A stretch of 64,000 nucleotides of DNA from Certhia americana (taxonomy: Eukaryota; Chordata; Aves; Passeriformes; Certhiidae): NCBI GenBank assembly GCA_018697195.1, contig CM031857.1:98331966-98395965 (forward strand). Direction: 5' to 3'. Shown piece by piece: positions 1-12,839 of the stretch (position 1 is its first letter; each line of letters starts with the position of its first letter). The position numbers were made by a program, and so were the translations under genes. The notes under the pieces were generated by a model. It was not told the origin of the DNA and ran no database searches. It saw only the letters and a list, made by a program, of their open reading frames with translations.

Positions 1-58
1 TCACTCACTCACTCACTCACTCACTCACTCACTCACTCACTCACTCACTCACTCACTC
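1..58. repeat. (TCAC)n microsatellite
   Basis: About fourteen uninterrupted tetranucleotide units run from the window edge to position 58, so the true left boundary lies outside the window. On the minus strand the unit reads GTGA/GAGT. The tract abuts an ERV LTR-like repeat whose family, as I remember it, carries a short GAGTGAG-type stretch at this point. The microsatellite may therefore be an expansion seeded inside the LTR. Confidence 0.95.
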
Positions 59-535
59 CACTTCTCCCCACCCTGGTGGGATGGGGAGGAGAATCAGAAT
101 GAAAGAAATGTAAAACTAGCTGGCTGAGATAAGAACAGTTGAAATGAAGTAAAATATAATATTGCAACAACAACAAAAACAGTAGGAGAAAAAAGGAGGA
201 GAGAGAGACAGAGAAAACCCATGAATGACAAGTAATGCACAATGAATAGCTCACCCCTGCTTACTGATGTACAATCCATCTCCAAATCACAATCAGATCC
301 CTTTCTGTGTTAGTCCACCAGTTTATAAACTGGGCATGACGTTCTATGGCACAAGATATCCTCTTGGCCAGTTCAGGTCAGCTGTCACAGCTATGCCCTC
401 TCACAGCTTCCTGTGCACTTCTCTCTGGCACAGCTTGGAGCTTGCTTGCCTGGTTGGTGTAGCTGTGTCCAAATTACAAAACACTGAAGAGTCCTGAGGG
501 TTCTTTACATCAGGGTGTTGTGATGGTATAGCTTG
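1..535 (-). mobile_element. Avian ERV LTR-like dispersed repeat, cut by the window edge
   Basis: The block from the CCCCACCCTGGTGGGATGGG stretch near 67 to about 535 resembles a common avian endogenous retrovirus LTR. Its landmarks on the plus strand are the G-rich GGATGGGGAGGAGAAT stretch, a CAACAACAACAA run near 165-178, GTTTATAAACTGGGCATGACG near 321-341, and GGCCAGTTCAGGTCAGCTGTC near 366. Read on the minus strand, CCAGTTTATAAAC supplies a TATA-like box, which is why I orient it minus. No gag, pol or env sequence adjoins it in the window, so it is a solo or truncated LTR. Short open frames here are not coding. Family assignment is from recognition only and the right boundary is approximate. 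Confidence 0.6.
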
Positions 536-2984
536 AGATTTGGTGTGAGGTCAGTTAGGAGGAGGAACTATGGCTTTTTGGCCAATTTAAAAGTAGACTT
601 CTACAGCTACATTAACAAGTCTATGTGTCATTCTCCCTTCAGAGGTGAGATCATAGAGACATTATATGAATAACTCATCCAAATGCAGGAGTTTAAGAGG
701 AATGCAAGATGCAATTATTTTAATTGCAACCCAAAAGTAGTATTTTTGTTCATTAGCTCTGTAGGTGTTTGCATTGAGAACACTTTCAGTAAGGCAAGGT
801 GGCTGCTGCTACAGGAAGCAAGTTGGTCATGAATAACCATGTCACATGGACATCAAAGTATCTGATGTACTACAAACACTCACTGTGATGACCAAAGATG
901 TCCTGCATCAATTGCGACTTCCTTACAGAAATTGTAACAGACCATGGCTAGACTTGGTATTTAACCTATGTGGCCTGGAAAGACCACATGTGGAATGGAA
1001 GAAGCAGAAAGAGGATAAGGGAAGAATATGGGTGAAATAACTGATTTTTTACCATTTTGTGGAATTGTCAGAAAAAAAATGTGCTATTTACATTACTGTC
1101 ATTAGTGTGGCACAAAAATGTTAATCACTGAAAGTTGGTAAGAAGCATCTATACTTACAGCACGGATTTATATGACTGTAAAATCCTCTGTGATTTCCTT
1201 CATGTCTCTGTTTTTAAGAACTGACATATGAGGAACTTGCAGGTGCCTCCACTGTGAGAAAAATTTATATTTGAAGTGACTTCTGAAATCAAAGCAGTTC
1301 TAATTTCAACATAGCTTTTTAAGTCTCTTGTTCTGCAATAAAATTGGGGTGTTATATAGCAAACATGATATTCCATAAAGGAACTTTATAACAGCATCTT
1401 TAAAAAAATACTGTGTATAAGATCACACCGAGGGTCAATAGGCCCTCCAGACCAGTGAACCTATTTTTTGTCTTCTGACAAACCCTGCCTTTTCATTTCC
1501 TCAATGTAGTTCTGAAAGTATGTCTGTAGAAATTAACCCTATGATAGGTTGTTCATTTGAAAAAAAAAAATCAACCATAGGCCAAATTTCTCTATTTTCT
1601 ACAAAGAAGATATTCAGATCATTTTGGTTATAATTACTCTCAGTTGCCTCTGGACAAGCTTAACTTTACTGAATGTCGATGGAATTTAGTCTCCTAATTT
1701 GGGAAGACAGATTGTGGGTGCAAATGCAAAAGAAATACACATTAATCCATCATTATCTCTATAAGTAAAAGTGATTAAATAAAAGCACCAAGAAGTCAAA
1801 TAATTTCTACTAAATCCATATGTTGCTGCTGAAATTTAGAAGGGAATCTGGGTATCCAACTTATAAAAGCAACCTGTGTGCATTCCTTAGTTAATGAGCA
1901 CTTAAAGGTTATTATACATGGGATCATTTAATTAGAAAAATAGCCAAAATCTAGAATCAAATGTGTACCATATGAGAAATTTTTTATTTGGATGTGTAAA
2001 GTATGAGACAGTAGGAAACCATACTAAGTTCTGAAAACTAAGGTGGTTTGGGTGGGTTTTTTTGGTGGGACAGTGTCTTTGTTCAAGATATTCAGTCCTA
2101 AACTAAAGAAGTGTACCAGAATAGCCACTGATCAAAATCCATGGCCTTATCTCTCTTTGTTTTCCTTCTTTTATTGTTTCTGCATACTGCTAAGGGCAAC
2201 ATTTTCAGCAGAAGTCTCTCTAGGTAACTTGAGCTTTTTTTAAAGAGAAACACCTAAAAAATCAAAACACTCTTTGCAAATGAGAATTCAAATACATATG
2301 AGGAAATGAAGTTTCAGTCTTTTTCTAGCAATAACATTATTGAGAGATAATATATTTACATAATTCTGGAAAAGCTGGCAAGCTGACCAAACAACCAAAA
2401 CCATTTTTGGTTTCTAAATATTTTTCTGAATATTTTCTTTCATTTTACAAGCTAAGTTGTAGTTGCACTGTCTTAGCTATGTGGTTTATGTACGTCATAC
2501 TCCCCATAGTAGTATCTGCAACTCTGGTATCATTTATCAGTATTTTATTAAGATCCCACAAGAGTGAGAAGGTCTGGAAGTATGTGTTGCTTAAAAATAC
2601 ACATGCCCAGTCTTGTATTTTCCTACTAACAGAGTAGTTTTCAACTAAAGAGCAAAGTTGTAAATAAGTCCTTTGTGAATATGCCTTCTTTTCCTGACGT
2701 AATTTTTTAATGTTTTTGCTTTGCTAACTGATTAAATAAATGAAATCTAATTTCCAACTGATCTCCCACAGTGACAAATTGCTTTCAGTGTAGAAGGACA
2801 AAGGAAAATTTCCTGAAACATAGAAGTTTTAGCTTATATTCTTATTGGCTGGTTTCCAGCTGATTCTTTGCCATAATTTACCCAGAATATTTGTGTTGTG
2901 GCCAGTATTTATTTTCAACTTATTATTTCATGTTTAATGTTTGTATTGTTAAATGGTTCATTCTATGTACCCCTGTTTTCCCCT
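536..2984. other. Intergenic, no gene seen
   Basis: AT-rich unique sequence. The longest open frames are 60-80 codons and resemble no known protein. I see no splice-flanked conserved block, RNA gene or recognisable repeat. Confidence 0.6.
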
Positions 2985-3560
2985 GAGTTGGCTTGCCTCT
3001 ACTTTGTATCCTCCCCTATCCTTGCCCTATATGGAATTTCCCTGCCTTTTATTCCAGTACCTTCCCTGTCCATCATCCTAGCCCTGCCCCTTGTTCCAGC
3101 ACCTTCCCTGTCAGTCCTTGCCTTGCCCAATCCCAGGTGTGTACCTGGGCATTCCAGGGTGTCACCCTCAATTCGACGCCCCACTGGGGCATGTGCCCTC
3201 CCTTCTCCTCCCCCTTTACCCGGTTGGCCCAGGGACCCTGATGTGACCCCTTCACTCCTCCCCTGAAATCTCCTCATTGGAAGTTCATTTGTATCCGCCC
3301 CTCTGTGCTACCTTGTATTTAACCCCCTGCACAGCAGTGTTTGGGGTCTCCCCTCATGGTGTCCCCATTGGCTGTGCTATCTCCAATAAACCTGTTGGAA
3401 CCTCACCCAGGAGTGGCCCCTCCTTTGTCCTCAACCTGAACTCTGCTGCGGCTTGGAATCTTGGTCACCGTAGAGCCTCCAGCTCTTCAGGTTCCAACAC
3501 TGGCCCTAACCCCTGCCGTGGTGGTTCCCCACTCCTGGTGTGGCACTGGAGTGCTACAGA
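2985..3560 (+). mobile_element. Solo LTR of an avian endogenous retrovirus
   Basis: This C-rich block contrasts with its AT-rich surroundings and has the layout of a retroviral LTR. A pyrimidine-rich U3 (about 2990-3300) is followed by a TATA-like TATTTAA at 3316-3322, a polyadenylation signal AATAAA at 3385-3390 about 65 bases further on, and an R/U5-like tail ending near GGAGTGCTACA (about 3547-3560). The internal phrase CCCCATTGGCTGTGCTATC just before the AATAAA is one I associate with avian ERVL-type LTRs. No internal retroviral genes flank it, so it is a solo LTR. No clean target-site duplication could be fixed, so the ends are approximate. Overlapping open frames of up to 122 codons are compositional. 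Confidence 0.6.
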
Positions 3561-5900
3561 GCTGTATCAGCAGACCAATCATGCATCACTATACTTGCTT
3601 TCAATTTATCATCCTTCTTCTCTCTCCAACACTACAAACTTGTAAAATAACTGACTTCTGTTTCTTAGCTTTTTATACCATATTCCTTTTAATCTTTTTT
3701 TTTCTGCCCAATTCAGACATTTTCCTGTCACATACCCTTAAAAAACCCTACCAAAAAAACTAATTAAAAAAAACAACAAAACCAAAAGCCAACCCAACAA
3801 AAAAATTGTCCCCTTATATATTCTGCAGGTGGCTTGATAACAGTTAGGTTTTAATTAATGTATTTGGTTTGGTGCCTAGGACAGCTAGAAAAGATTTTGA
3901 CATCAACTCCTTGTCATCAGGCATTTTGATATATTGGAAAATATTTATTAAAGGAAGGTTGTATATAATCTACAGTGATGAGGAAATGAAATACTTACAC
4001 ATGGTTTCCATGGACATGATGTTTGCTGCAGGAACATGGGATAGTTTTTTAGTCACCCTACTTCAGTTATTGAGGCTGCAAGTAAGTGGAATACATCTTT
4101 ATTCCTTTTCCAACAAGTTGGAATATTTCACTATTGATATTTTTTTAAAGATGTAACAGCATTTAAAAGATATGAACAAAACAATTCTATCAAAGTTTTA
4201 AAACAGTTTTAAAACAATATTTTTCTTCTTGTATAAAACAGATACTGTCAAAAACATAAGGACAACTATTCAACATCCCATGCATTGCTGCTAACATTCC
4301 CATCCTTTTTTTGCAATGCCTTGAGGGAACAATTCAAATCACAGGAACAGAGACAGCAAAGGGCAGCAAAGAAGTATGCAACATTAATCTCAACTGAATC
4401 CTAATAATGTCAATAGTAATTTCTCTGTAACTACCATGGCTTTTAATCAGGTCCTCAGGGGTAGCTCTGTAAAGTGATGAAGGTGCCAGCATTTTTGTAG
4501 ATCCCACCTGATACTTATCTGCATGTTTAGATAGATGAATAGTAGTGTAGTTCTGCACCATCAGATATCCTTATGTCTCAGACAAGGTCAGATGTATCTG
4601 CTATTGCAGTCTGTGTTACAACTTTCTGAAGCTGTTGGGCACCACCACTTTATATAAAGTGACTAGACGATGTCATTAAATTCTTCCCTGAAAGTCAGAA
4701 GGCACATAGTATTCTTTAACCACCCATCAATATTTTTGCATGAAAAACAAAGGCAACTCAGGAATTTCAAAGCACTTGGAAACAGAAATTTTGCTGAGCA
4801 TGGTCCTACATAGGCAGATGTTCCTGCATGTGTGAGTGGGAGATGGAGGGGGGAGAGCTGGATGGTGTGAGAAAGCTTGTAGGAGAAGCCTACAAAACCA
4901 GCAAGGGCAGCGTTCTGGGGTGGGAAAAGAGTCAGCAAGAGTCTTTGCAGTTCCTGGCCAAGAGAACTCTTGTACTGAGAAAATAAAAATATTTACTGTG
5001 GCTGAGACAGCCCTTGTTGTGGACAAGAAAACAATAACTTGTCCATTCTTATGAACAAAAGCTTGCAGAGCAATTAGAGTAAGAAACATGCTGGACTCAA
5101 ACTTCAGGTTTTCCAGTTATTTGGAGTAATCTACAAAACTTTAATCTCTGGCTGGCTGTTTGGATTACGAATTGCATGCATTGTGCCAATGTAGTGTCTA
5201 TTTGTTCCACCCATTCCTCTTCCATCAGCTACTGGGTCTTTTTCTGTGATACAATTATGGTACACTTTACTTTTTTTTCTGAGTCACTTGGGAGATCAAC
5301 TATTGCTATTTCCTTTTAGTCTTTGCGTTCTTTATACAGGTAATCTGTCCAGTTCCTAGATCTTTACTGAAACATTTGCTTTCAAGGTTGTTTAGACACT
5401 TGCTTCTGCCTCCAGAGTGTTCCCAACATCTGTATTTGAACAGAGGATATGGAGGCACGTTCTGAGAGCCACACTTTGGTCTGTAGTATGGTCTTCTTTT
5501 CATGGCAACTCCATGGCCTTGTCCTGAATGCATTAGGAGTAAAGATTTGGTACACACTACATCTGCACTTCACTGAGCTCCCACTGTGAGGAACTCTGGA
5601 ACTGCAGACAGATAGGGATGATTGGTGCCCTCCAGCAGAAGAGGAAAGTACATGATACTTTATGAAGCACACCTCTCCTTGGCTGTAGGGACAACCTGGA
5701 ATATGGTCTAGACTATTGGTGATGAAAATTTGTTTAAGATGCTGAAGGTCAGGTACTGCTTTGGTACTTTATGACATTCTTTGCTTCAGGTGTCTGCCCT
5801 TGTTTGGCATCCTCCTGTAAGTTAGAGGTGAGTTGCCATTGTCTGTGTGTCATTGTCTCCTACTGTGATACAGTGGGAGCAGCTGCTCAGTAGGTCCATT
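3561..5900. other. Intergenic, no gene seen
   Basis: Includes an A-rich patch at about 3741-3805 and otherwise unique AT-rich sequence. The minus-strand open frames at 5306-5672 match nothing I recognise. They lie downstream, in transcript sense, of the LINE reverse transcriptase remnant and could be more of that element. Confidence 0.45.
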
Positions 5901-6435
5901 TTTGGAGGACATTATTATATTGGCAGTACCTTTGTCTTTTTTTGTAGGGAGGGACAGTCTTCAAAGCTTTTTTCTAGTAATTTAGAAGGCTAGAGCTGGC
6001 AGTATCCTTTTAGTATTCCGGTTCAGTGTTTTCTGGTTTTCTATACTGGTTTCATATAATTTTAATTCTTTCTTTTTTTTATTGTAATAAAGTCAATGTC
6101 TGACAGTGGGATTTTGCATGAGTGTATGGTTGACAGGAGAGTTTCATTAGCCCATTTATGCAAGTTCCCATTTCCTTTAACTGTTCAAGCAGAACCTTGG
6201 CATAAAACTTTGATGAGGTTCATGATTTTTGTTGGCATGCAATAGACTTTCAAGATGTTCCAAAGTGAATTGCACTGACATCTGTCAAATGCTTCCATAA
6301 GCCCAGATAAATTTAAGGCCCTAAATACTGTTTGAAATCTGCTTCTAATCGAACTAAGCTCCACAATTTCTGGATTTTAAATCTGCTGTCAGTTGTTTTT
6401 CTTGATTTAAAACCTGCCATATTTAAGGGTATACA
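5900..6435 (-). pseudogene. Decayed non-LTR retrotransposon reverse transcriptase
   Basis: Minus-strand translation shows pieces of a LINE reverse transcriptase in order. From 6417 downward, AGFKSRKTTDSRFKI resembles the AGFRxGRSTxDQI block that precedes motif A. From about 6300 to 6230, MEAFDRCQCNSLWNILKVY followed by CMPTKIMNLIKVL resembles motif A (KAFDSVxRxxLWxIL) and the YGIPxKIVxLIKxLY stretch. A stop then follows, and TVKGNGNLHKWANE resembles the xVxxNGxLxxWF segment. The GVRQGCxLSP block is missing. LSDIDFI (about 6090) may be what remains of the LEDLDFADD active-site motif. A KKTKVL-like end appears near 5930. Stops, a frame slip and the internal loss show it is dead. The sequence does not look like CR1, the main LINE of birds; the clade is unresolved. 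Outer ends are uncertain. Confidence 0.6.
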
Positions 6436-9400
6436 ATGACTGCACTGTTTGGACTATCATTTCTAGCTTCATGTACCCATAGCTCATGTACCTGAAACAA
6501 TTTATCACCTATAAATTGCAGATGTATGTGTCACATGAGGCATTTCTTGCTTCAGCCTTGCATACACTTTTCCCAACCCAAATGATGAGTACTTATCAAA
6601 GCAGGGAAGACAAGCTCAGAAGTATTATTTAATGACATCTTATTTTGTAGCAGAATTCGCAAAACTAACCCCAAACCCAGAATGAAATGCAGAAGTCAGC
6701 TCAAGATAAAAATCTCCTACATTCCTTTTTATTTTCTGCTTGGCTAAAGCACTGCTGCTGAGACACTCCTGTTGCCATAAACGTGTCACTCACATAAAGT
6801 AATCCTTAAATCCATTTTCATCCGACTAGCTCATGTTCAAATCTGTCTAATTATATCAGCAACACACAATATTTTTTAAGAGTAAGAAAGTACTATCCTG
6901 TGCCCATGGAAAGCAGATAAGTGCTAAGACTCCTCCCTCAGAATGCAAATACAGTGGAACTGCTTTGAGATTCTTTTTCAGTGTGACTTCCCTGTTTTCT
7001 GAACTGAGAATGTATGGGAGTGAGCCTAGTTACTATAGCAGCTGAGTATTTGGCTAAGTAATCAGAATTTCTGACTGCACATCACGTTTATGAATCTTGT
7101 TCAGTAAGCTAGAATATGCTGAAGATAAAAATTTGAATGGGTGAAAACATTTTGTTGTGACAATTATGAAATTTAACATTTTAATTTTTCATCTTGAAAA
7201 TGTGTGTAAAGAGTGGGAAAGTAAACAACTCCCACTGCTGTTACCGATCCAGTAAATATGTCATATTAGATTACTTAGTACAAAGGGGAAGAGAAGTAGC
7301 TGCTTAGGAAGCATTCAGAATATTCTGTACCCTTCACTTCTGAGAGCTGAGTGTTGTCGTATCTATATGCAGAGGATATGTTCCCACAACTCAGCTATGT
7401 AATTGGCTCTGTTACTGACTTCAAATGCTGAGCCTGGACTAAAATAAGAGGAAGTGGATCTTGCCCTATCTTTGCCAAGTAGCAAGTTTGAATCAACCAG
7501 AACACTTTTTTTGGTGAAAAAACCCCAACTGCTCAAATAGTTAACTCTGCCCTTCTATATGAAAATTTGAATACTTCATTGATGCTAATGATTTCTTTTA
7601 GGCAACTGTCATTCTTCTTTTAGGAAAAATAAAAGTCCAATAAAAGAACAGCACAACTCACTCTTCGCCATCCACACAGAGCTCGAGTCACCGAGTATGA
7701 CAAACCACCCCAGGAGGGATTTGCACAGAACAACACTTCCTTCTTAAGACAGCTCTGCAACTGTCAGATGGGAAGGATGCTGTAGCCAGAAAAAAAAAAA
7801 TAAAATCTACCACCACACTACTTTCCTAAAATGCAGTCAAAGTGCACCAAGTGCATAGAAGCAAAGAGACAAAATCATGACACTTCAGAGATTCTTGCTC
7901 CCTGATAGCCTCGGAAAGGAGTTCATCCCAGAGATGGTCTGTCAGCTGAGGAGATGTGTGTCCCTGCACAAGATTTCTTTCATGCAAAATCTGAGATGCC
8001 AGAGGTGCATTTGAGAATGGGGAGTGATTTTTTTGATCTCTTTGGCGAATTTGGTGCTAACATTACATCTGCAGTTTAAATGCCCATTAATTGTGCTACT
8101 CTCTCTGAAAAGTAAATTTACATACCTCGAAAACACTTCCAAGTATTCAAGCCCAAACAGTGGTCCTTTAAATCAGGTTCCTCTGATCTACCAAAAGATT
8201 AGAAATATTAATATTGTTCGAAATACTGCTCAGTTCTATCTGGTAATAGAAAGAGCTGCAATTTATCTTACAAAACATTCTAAACAAAGTTCCATTCTCT
8301 ATCTGTTTAACAAAACTAAAATGTTTGATTTTTTTATGTTTATTATGCTGAATATGGGGTGTGATCTAATGAAGTCTATCACTCAGACTTGTTAAACTTC
8401 TGATTTCAATCTGGACAAACTGAAGGACTCAGAACAGGCATTTCTAGTCATGGTGTGAACAGTTACCACAGAATAATTTCAGTGTTTCCATCAAAGCAGT
8501 AACATGATGTGGAAGTCCCTTGGTATATACAGTTCCAGAAGGTTTTGCACTTAAACATTTGGAGGAAGTCCTAACAAGCTAGTAGTGACTGATGTCCAGT
8601 TCAGCTAAACAAAATACCATGTGCTTGAAAACAAAGGAATAAGATAAAGCTTAAAATATTCTACAGGAGACAATACCTTAATTACTGCTCTGCCTCAACA
8701 ATTCATATCCAGTAGATAGACATCATTCCATGCTACATGCAGCTGAACATTTTTAGGACAAAAAGCCCCTAATATGCCCATTTCTTATCACAGGCTATAT
8801 CTGCAAGAGCATGTTTCTTTAGATACAGAGCGACTAACATTGAAAGAACTCTCTCCTCTGACTGGCTGTGCTTTGGTTCATCATGGTCTTGAAACACATC
8901 CTCTGGTTTCCTCTTAGCTGAAACAAAGCTGGAAGACAATGTGCAGAAGCACAGCTAACACCCATTCATTCAGTCTAAGGACCAGACTATGACATCTGTA
9001 TAAAATAAATTACCCTGAAAGGCACATAATTTTTCTTGTATCAGACTATATGTACCAATGGCACTGATCAGTCACTATAAGCAATGTTAAATACTGCCCT
9101 TGAAACCAGCTCAGGATAATATTTGTTCCTTTAATGCCATTTTTTCACCCTTGGGAGAGAAGAACTTATTAAACCCATAAGCAACTAGAATCCATGATAT
9201 TTATAAAGTAGCTAACAGTTTTTCTCGTGACCTTTTCATAAATGCATACTTTGTATAATTAAAAATTATCTAGAATGTGATTATTAGCCCTATAGGACAA
9301 AATTATCATATTACAGGTTTTATTAATGGGCCATTCATCCAGCTGTTCTCTCTTGAGAAAATCTGTTTTTCCCTTGAAATAAAATGTCTGCATCCAAGAC

Positions 9401-9674
9401 TAACTGTTCTACTTACTCTTCATGGTCGTTCGAGACCAGAAATCTTCTATTACCTCAGAAAACTACCATGAACTTTAGAAACAGAAATCATCAGTTTCTT
9501 CATAGTCTTTCACTGAAGCTTGAAGGTTTTAACAATAAGTGGAAATAAATTATAATGCAGCCACTTTGATATTTGCCTATATTCATACCATAACAATTTC
9601 TGAGGACGTCTTTCAGAAGTGCACAAATCCTAAAGAATAACCTTAATCATAAAGTTTCAGGTCATTCCTAGCTC
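6436..9674. other. Intergenic, no gene seen
   Basis: AT-rich unique sequence without recognisable repeats. The overlapping open frames near 7942-8395 (66 codons on the minus strand, 123 on the plus strand) resemble no known family. Confidence 0.55.
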
Positions 9675-9711
9675 TTTTGTTTTTGTTTTTGTTTTTTTTT
9701 TTTTTTTTTTT
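9675..9711. repeat. T-rich tract ending in a 20-base T run
   Basis: TTTTG units followed by uninterrupted T at 9692-9711. It could be a simple microsatellite or the tail of a minus-strand retrocopy. I see no recognisable gene sequence upstream in the minus sense, so I leave it as simple repeat. Confidence 0.85.
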
Positions 9712-12300
9712 CAACTTAACAGGACTAAGGAAATTATATCTCAAGCTCCACAAAGTATCAGGGGTATTCATCTTTCATTGCAGCACTAGGACTAAATGAT
9801 AACAGTGCTGTTCCCACTACCAGGAGTTTGCTCTGACAATTCTATTTACAGAACATTTATATTCTATTTATTGCTCTTACACAACTGTATGAGCAAGAAC
9901 TTCTACTAAAGCAATCCTCATGGAAAAAAAATTTGATTCAGGAGATGGGACTTTTGCAGGTCTCACTGATTGAACCATTCTTTCTTCTTCAGCAGCTTTA
10001 CCAGAGCATGTCTCCATCTACTCTCCTCAGGAACTGAACGTTACCTTTACTTAACTGTATAAAGACCAGTCATAGATGGGATTTAGATATACATTTTAAT
10101 ATGGAATCTCTTCATTCAAGCAAGCATTATCAGAGGTAGTATAATGCTCATTTTGTATGTGAGCCCTGTATGGGCTCCAATCCAAACACTTGATGGATCT
10201 GCAAAACCTTTAACAAATTAAACACTTGAATTGTTACCAGCCCTTCCCCAACTGTTGTTTCTGCCATCTGGATTCATAGCTTGCCCCAGTGAACTGTTGT
10301 ACAACATACATTTAATTATTTTAGGAAAGACATGGCTTTTGAAAAATTCTTGCAGAGTTTGACCTTTCTGGATAAAGTTAACTTTAAATTTTGAGAAAAA
10401 AAAATTAGCTGATGGTATCTAAACCTCACACAGTCTTTTTATTCTCTAATATTTCAAAATGACTAAATCTTCCATGGTATGTTTGAAGACCTATCTGAAC
10501 ATCTCTCAAAAACTGTTTTCCTAAAATAGTCACCCTTTTTTCTTCCTGCCATAAACTTTATAAAACAACCTTAACTTCATTATTTTTCAAAATGTTAATA
10601 ATCTCACAGAAATTAATTTGCAAGGTGTCACCTTGAGGACAAGATAAGACTGGTCTGTTAGACAGACTTGGTGAAAACATGACTATTTGAGCCTTTCAGG
10701 TAGGACAAAAGCATGGACCAAAGCATGGACTATTTATTTTAACTGCTCTCAGACCCTGACCTAGAAAAACACTGGATCTGAGCTTCAAAAGCCTCACATT
10801 CATTAACTTAGTTCAGTAAACGAGCTTTGAGGAAAATACCTGATTGAATTTCTCTATGAATTACAACAGTCAGGCTGTGAATGGCAACACAACAATCTGC
10901 ATGATTTCAAATATTTAAATCTATCAAAGAGTATATTGGATTTTACTTTTAGTTTTGCAGTATAAAAAAAAAATTAAAAATCTAGAACAACTCAAGTTAG
11001 CCACAATAGGCAGGACTCACATCTCAGCTGCCATTTACTGAAAATCTCCCTTCCTTGAAGGTTTTTAGCTTGTATTGGAATGCATTTTCTACATGTAGAG
11101 ACAGCCATCTAAGCAGTAATCCTCCTGAGATATCAGTGTTCTAAGGAAACTAAAGTTTTATGGGTCAACAGATAGATATGGAAAAGACACACATTTTTAA
11201 AGAATATCAACAACCTAACACATCTTGGTACATCCTACATTAAACAGGCAACAATCCCCACTGAAGCACACTTACTATGTTAAGTGTGAGCACCAACGAA
11301 GCGAAGGCATTTACCTTAACACCCTTCAGTGCACTTGTGTGAAGCTGAATGAGCGGAATTTTGGCCTTATCATGGCTGCTGATGCTTCTGGAGATTCTTG
11401 GCTCACTTCACTGATAAGGCTTGACAGGATTTCAGAGACTGATGCAGGATGGGCTGTTGAAACAGGATGTCCTTTGTACCTTGAGCTGAGTTTCGGCATG
11501 CTAAGAGTCAGTCAACATGCAGGGCTTGGAAAAACATGTAGTGAAAAGGCAAATGGACAAAATGATGACTTCATCAGATGTACACATCCTGCTACCCCCT
11601 TTATACCACAGGCAAAAACAACCATCTGAACAACAGCCCTGGGGGTCCTTCACAGCAGGCTGCTGCACTTGGGGGAGATAAGGATCCATGTACAGTTGAC
11701 CTGAGCAGTGCAGGCCTGTGCTGAGCCCTGCTGTACAGATGACTTGGTTTTGGGGGCTGTGCCTCATGCCCTACCATAAAATAAATACAGCCAACTTGTC
11801 AAACCAAAGAGCCCATAGGCAGCACCTGTTTGTCACCAGCCATGATGTCAAAAGAGTGTTCCTAACTCTACCTTGAAGTGAAGCAGCATGTTTTCCTAAA
11901 AACATTCTTTTTATTTACGAAGTAAATATGACAGATAGAGTTGCTTTGCTTCTAAGAAAATCCTATAAGTATTCTGAAGATGAGTGCTGGTGGAAGATGA
12001 GTGGTGGGAAATCTGAGCAGTGTGCCATGGCATGGCCACAGGTCTATCTTACATTGTATCATTGGGGGTTCCCAGCATCAGAGGGAGCATGAGATATGAT
12101 AAATTGCTATCCTTTTAGTGGGACATTAATAACATTGTTAACTTTCCTGATAGTGCTTTTGCCTTTCTAGGATGAAAAAACAACCAGCTCCTCCTGATAC
12201 CAAACAGAAACTATTGACCTGGTCTGCACAGATTCACAGGATTTCCTCTTACTGTTATTAGCGTTATTTTGACAGAAATCACAAACCATTTTCTGGGATG
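9712..12300. other. Intergenic, no gene recognised
   Basis: The longest open frame, 134 codons on the plus strand at 11225-11629, begins at an ATG but has no recognisable domain, no flanking splice signals that I can defend, and unremarkable composition. I therefore do not call it as a gene. Confidence 0.5.
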
Positions 12301-12307
12301 GCATCTA

Positions 12308-12495
12308 TACCTACTGTTCCTGTCCAGCAAAGGGACTGGCTGTGTGTCCATGGCCACAGAAAATACTCCTGATGACACAGGTATTGTGTAGGACACCCAA
12401 GAGGCAGCACTGACTGGCCAGAAGGCACCAAGCTTCACCCATCTGCAATCTGGCCAGGAGGGAAGGGGAAGAAGTGGGTCCTGCTGTGCCCAGAC
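12308..12495. repeat. Unclassified dispersed repeat, copy A
   Basis: This block aligns by eye with 19410-19595. Shared landmarks in the same order are TCCATGGCCACA, ATTGTGTAGGA(T/C)ACCCAAGA, a GTGACT/CTGACT step, ACACCAAGCTTCA or GCACCAAGCTTCA, TGGCC(T/A)GGAGG and AGTGGGTCC. Copy A has about a dozen extra bases after AAGCTTCA and more near the GGGAAGG stretch. It is not a CR1 3' end. The extent may be larger than the part I can align, and orientation is unknown. Confidence 0.6.
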
Positions 12496-12789
12496 GGAAG
12501 GTCCTGGGGCCCAGATGCAGGTGGCCAGCAGCTGCGTACAGGCAAAAGAAAAGCAATTCTTGCCCAGATGTTTGGGACAGCACAGACTGATGCTGCTTAC
12601 AAGATGCTGCAGAGAAAGGCATACCCTTAAACTTCAAAGAAATGTCTGCTTTTAAGAGTGTTTACTGTTTATGTGCAGGACATTTTTTGGCTCATTCCAA
12701 GTGGTCCAGGAGTACTTGTAAGGTCTCTCTGCCCTTTGCCTTAATCATTTGTGTAATGTAGGTCATGAGAATTGCTTTGCAAATAATTT

Positions 12790-12835
12790 TGTATCTGTAA
12801 AGTGCTTTGAGATAACGAGATGAAAGACACAGGGA
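12790..12835. repeat. Possible tail of an ancient SINE/LINE
   Basis: The phrase CTGTAAAGTGCTTTGAGAT followed by AACGAGATGAAAGA resembles the TGTAAAGCGCTTTGAGA...ATGAAAGGCGCTAT tail seen in old amniote interspersed repeats. Only this short stretch is recognisable. Confidence 0.35.
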
Positions 12836-12839
12836 GCCT

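Noticed and set aside
11225..11629. 134-codon open frame.
   Set aside because: No recognisable domain, splice context or codon signal; such lengths occur by chance in a 64 kb window.
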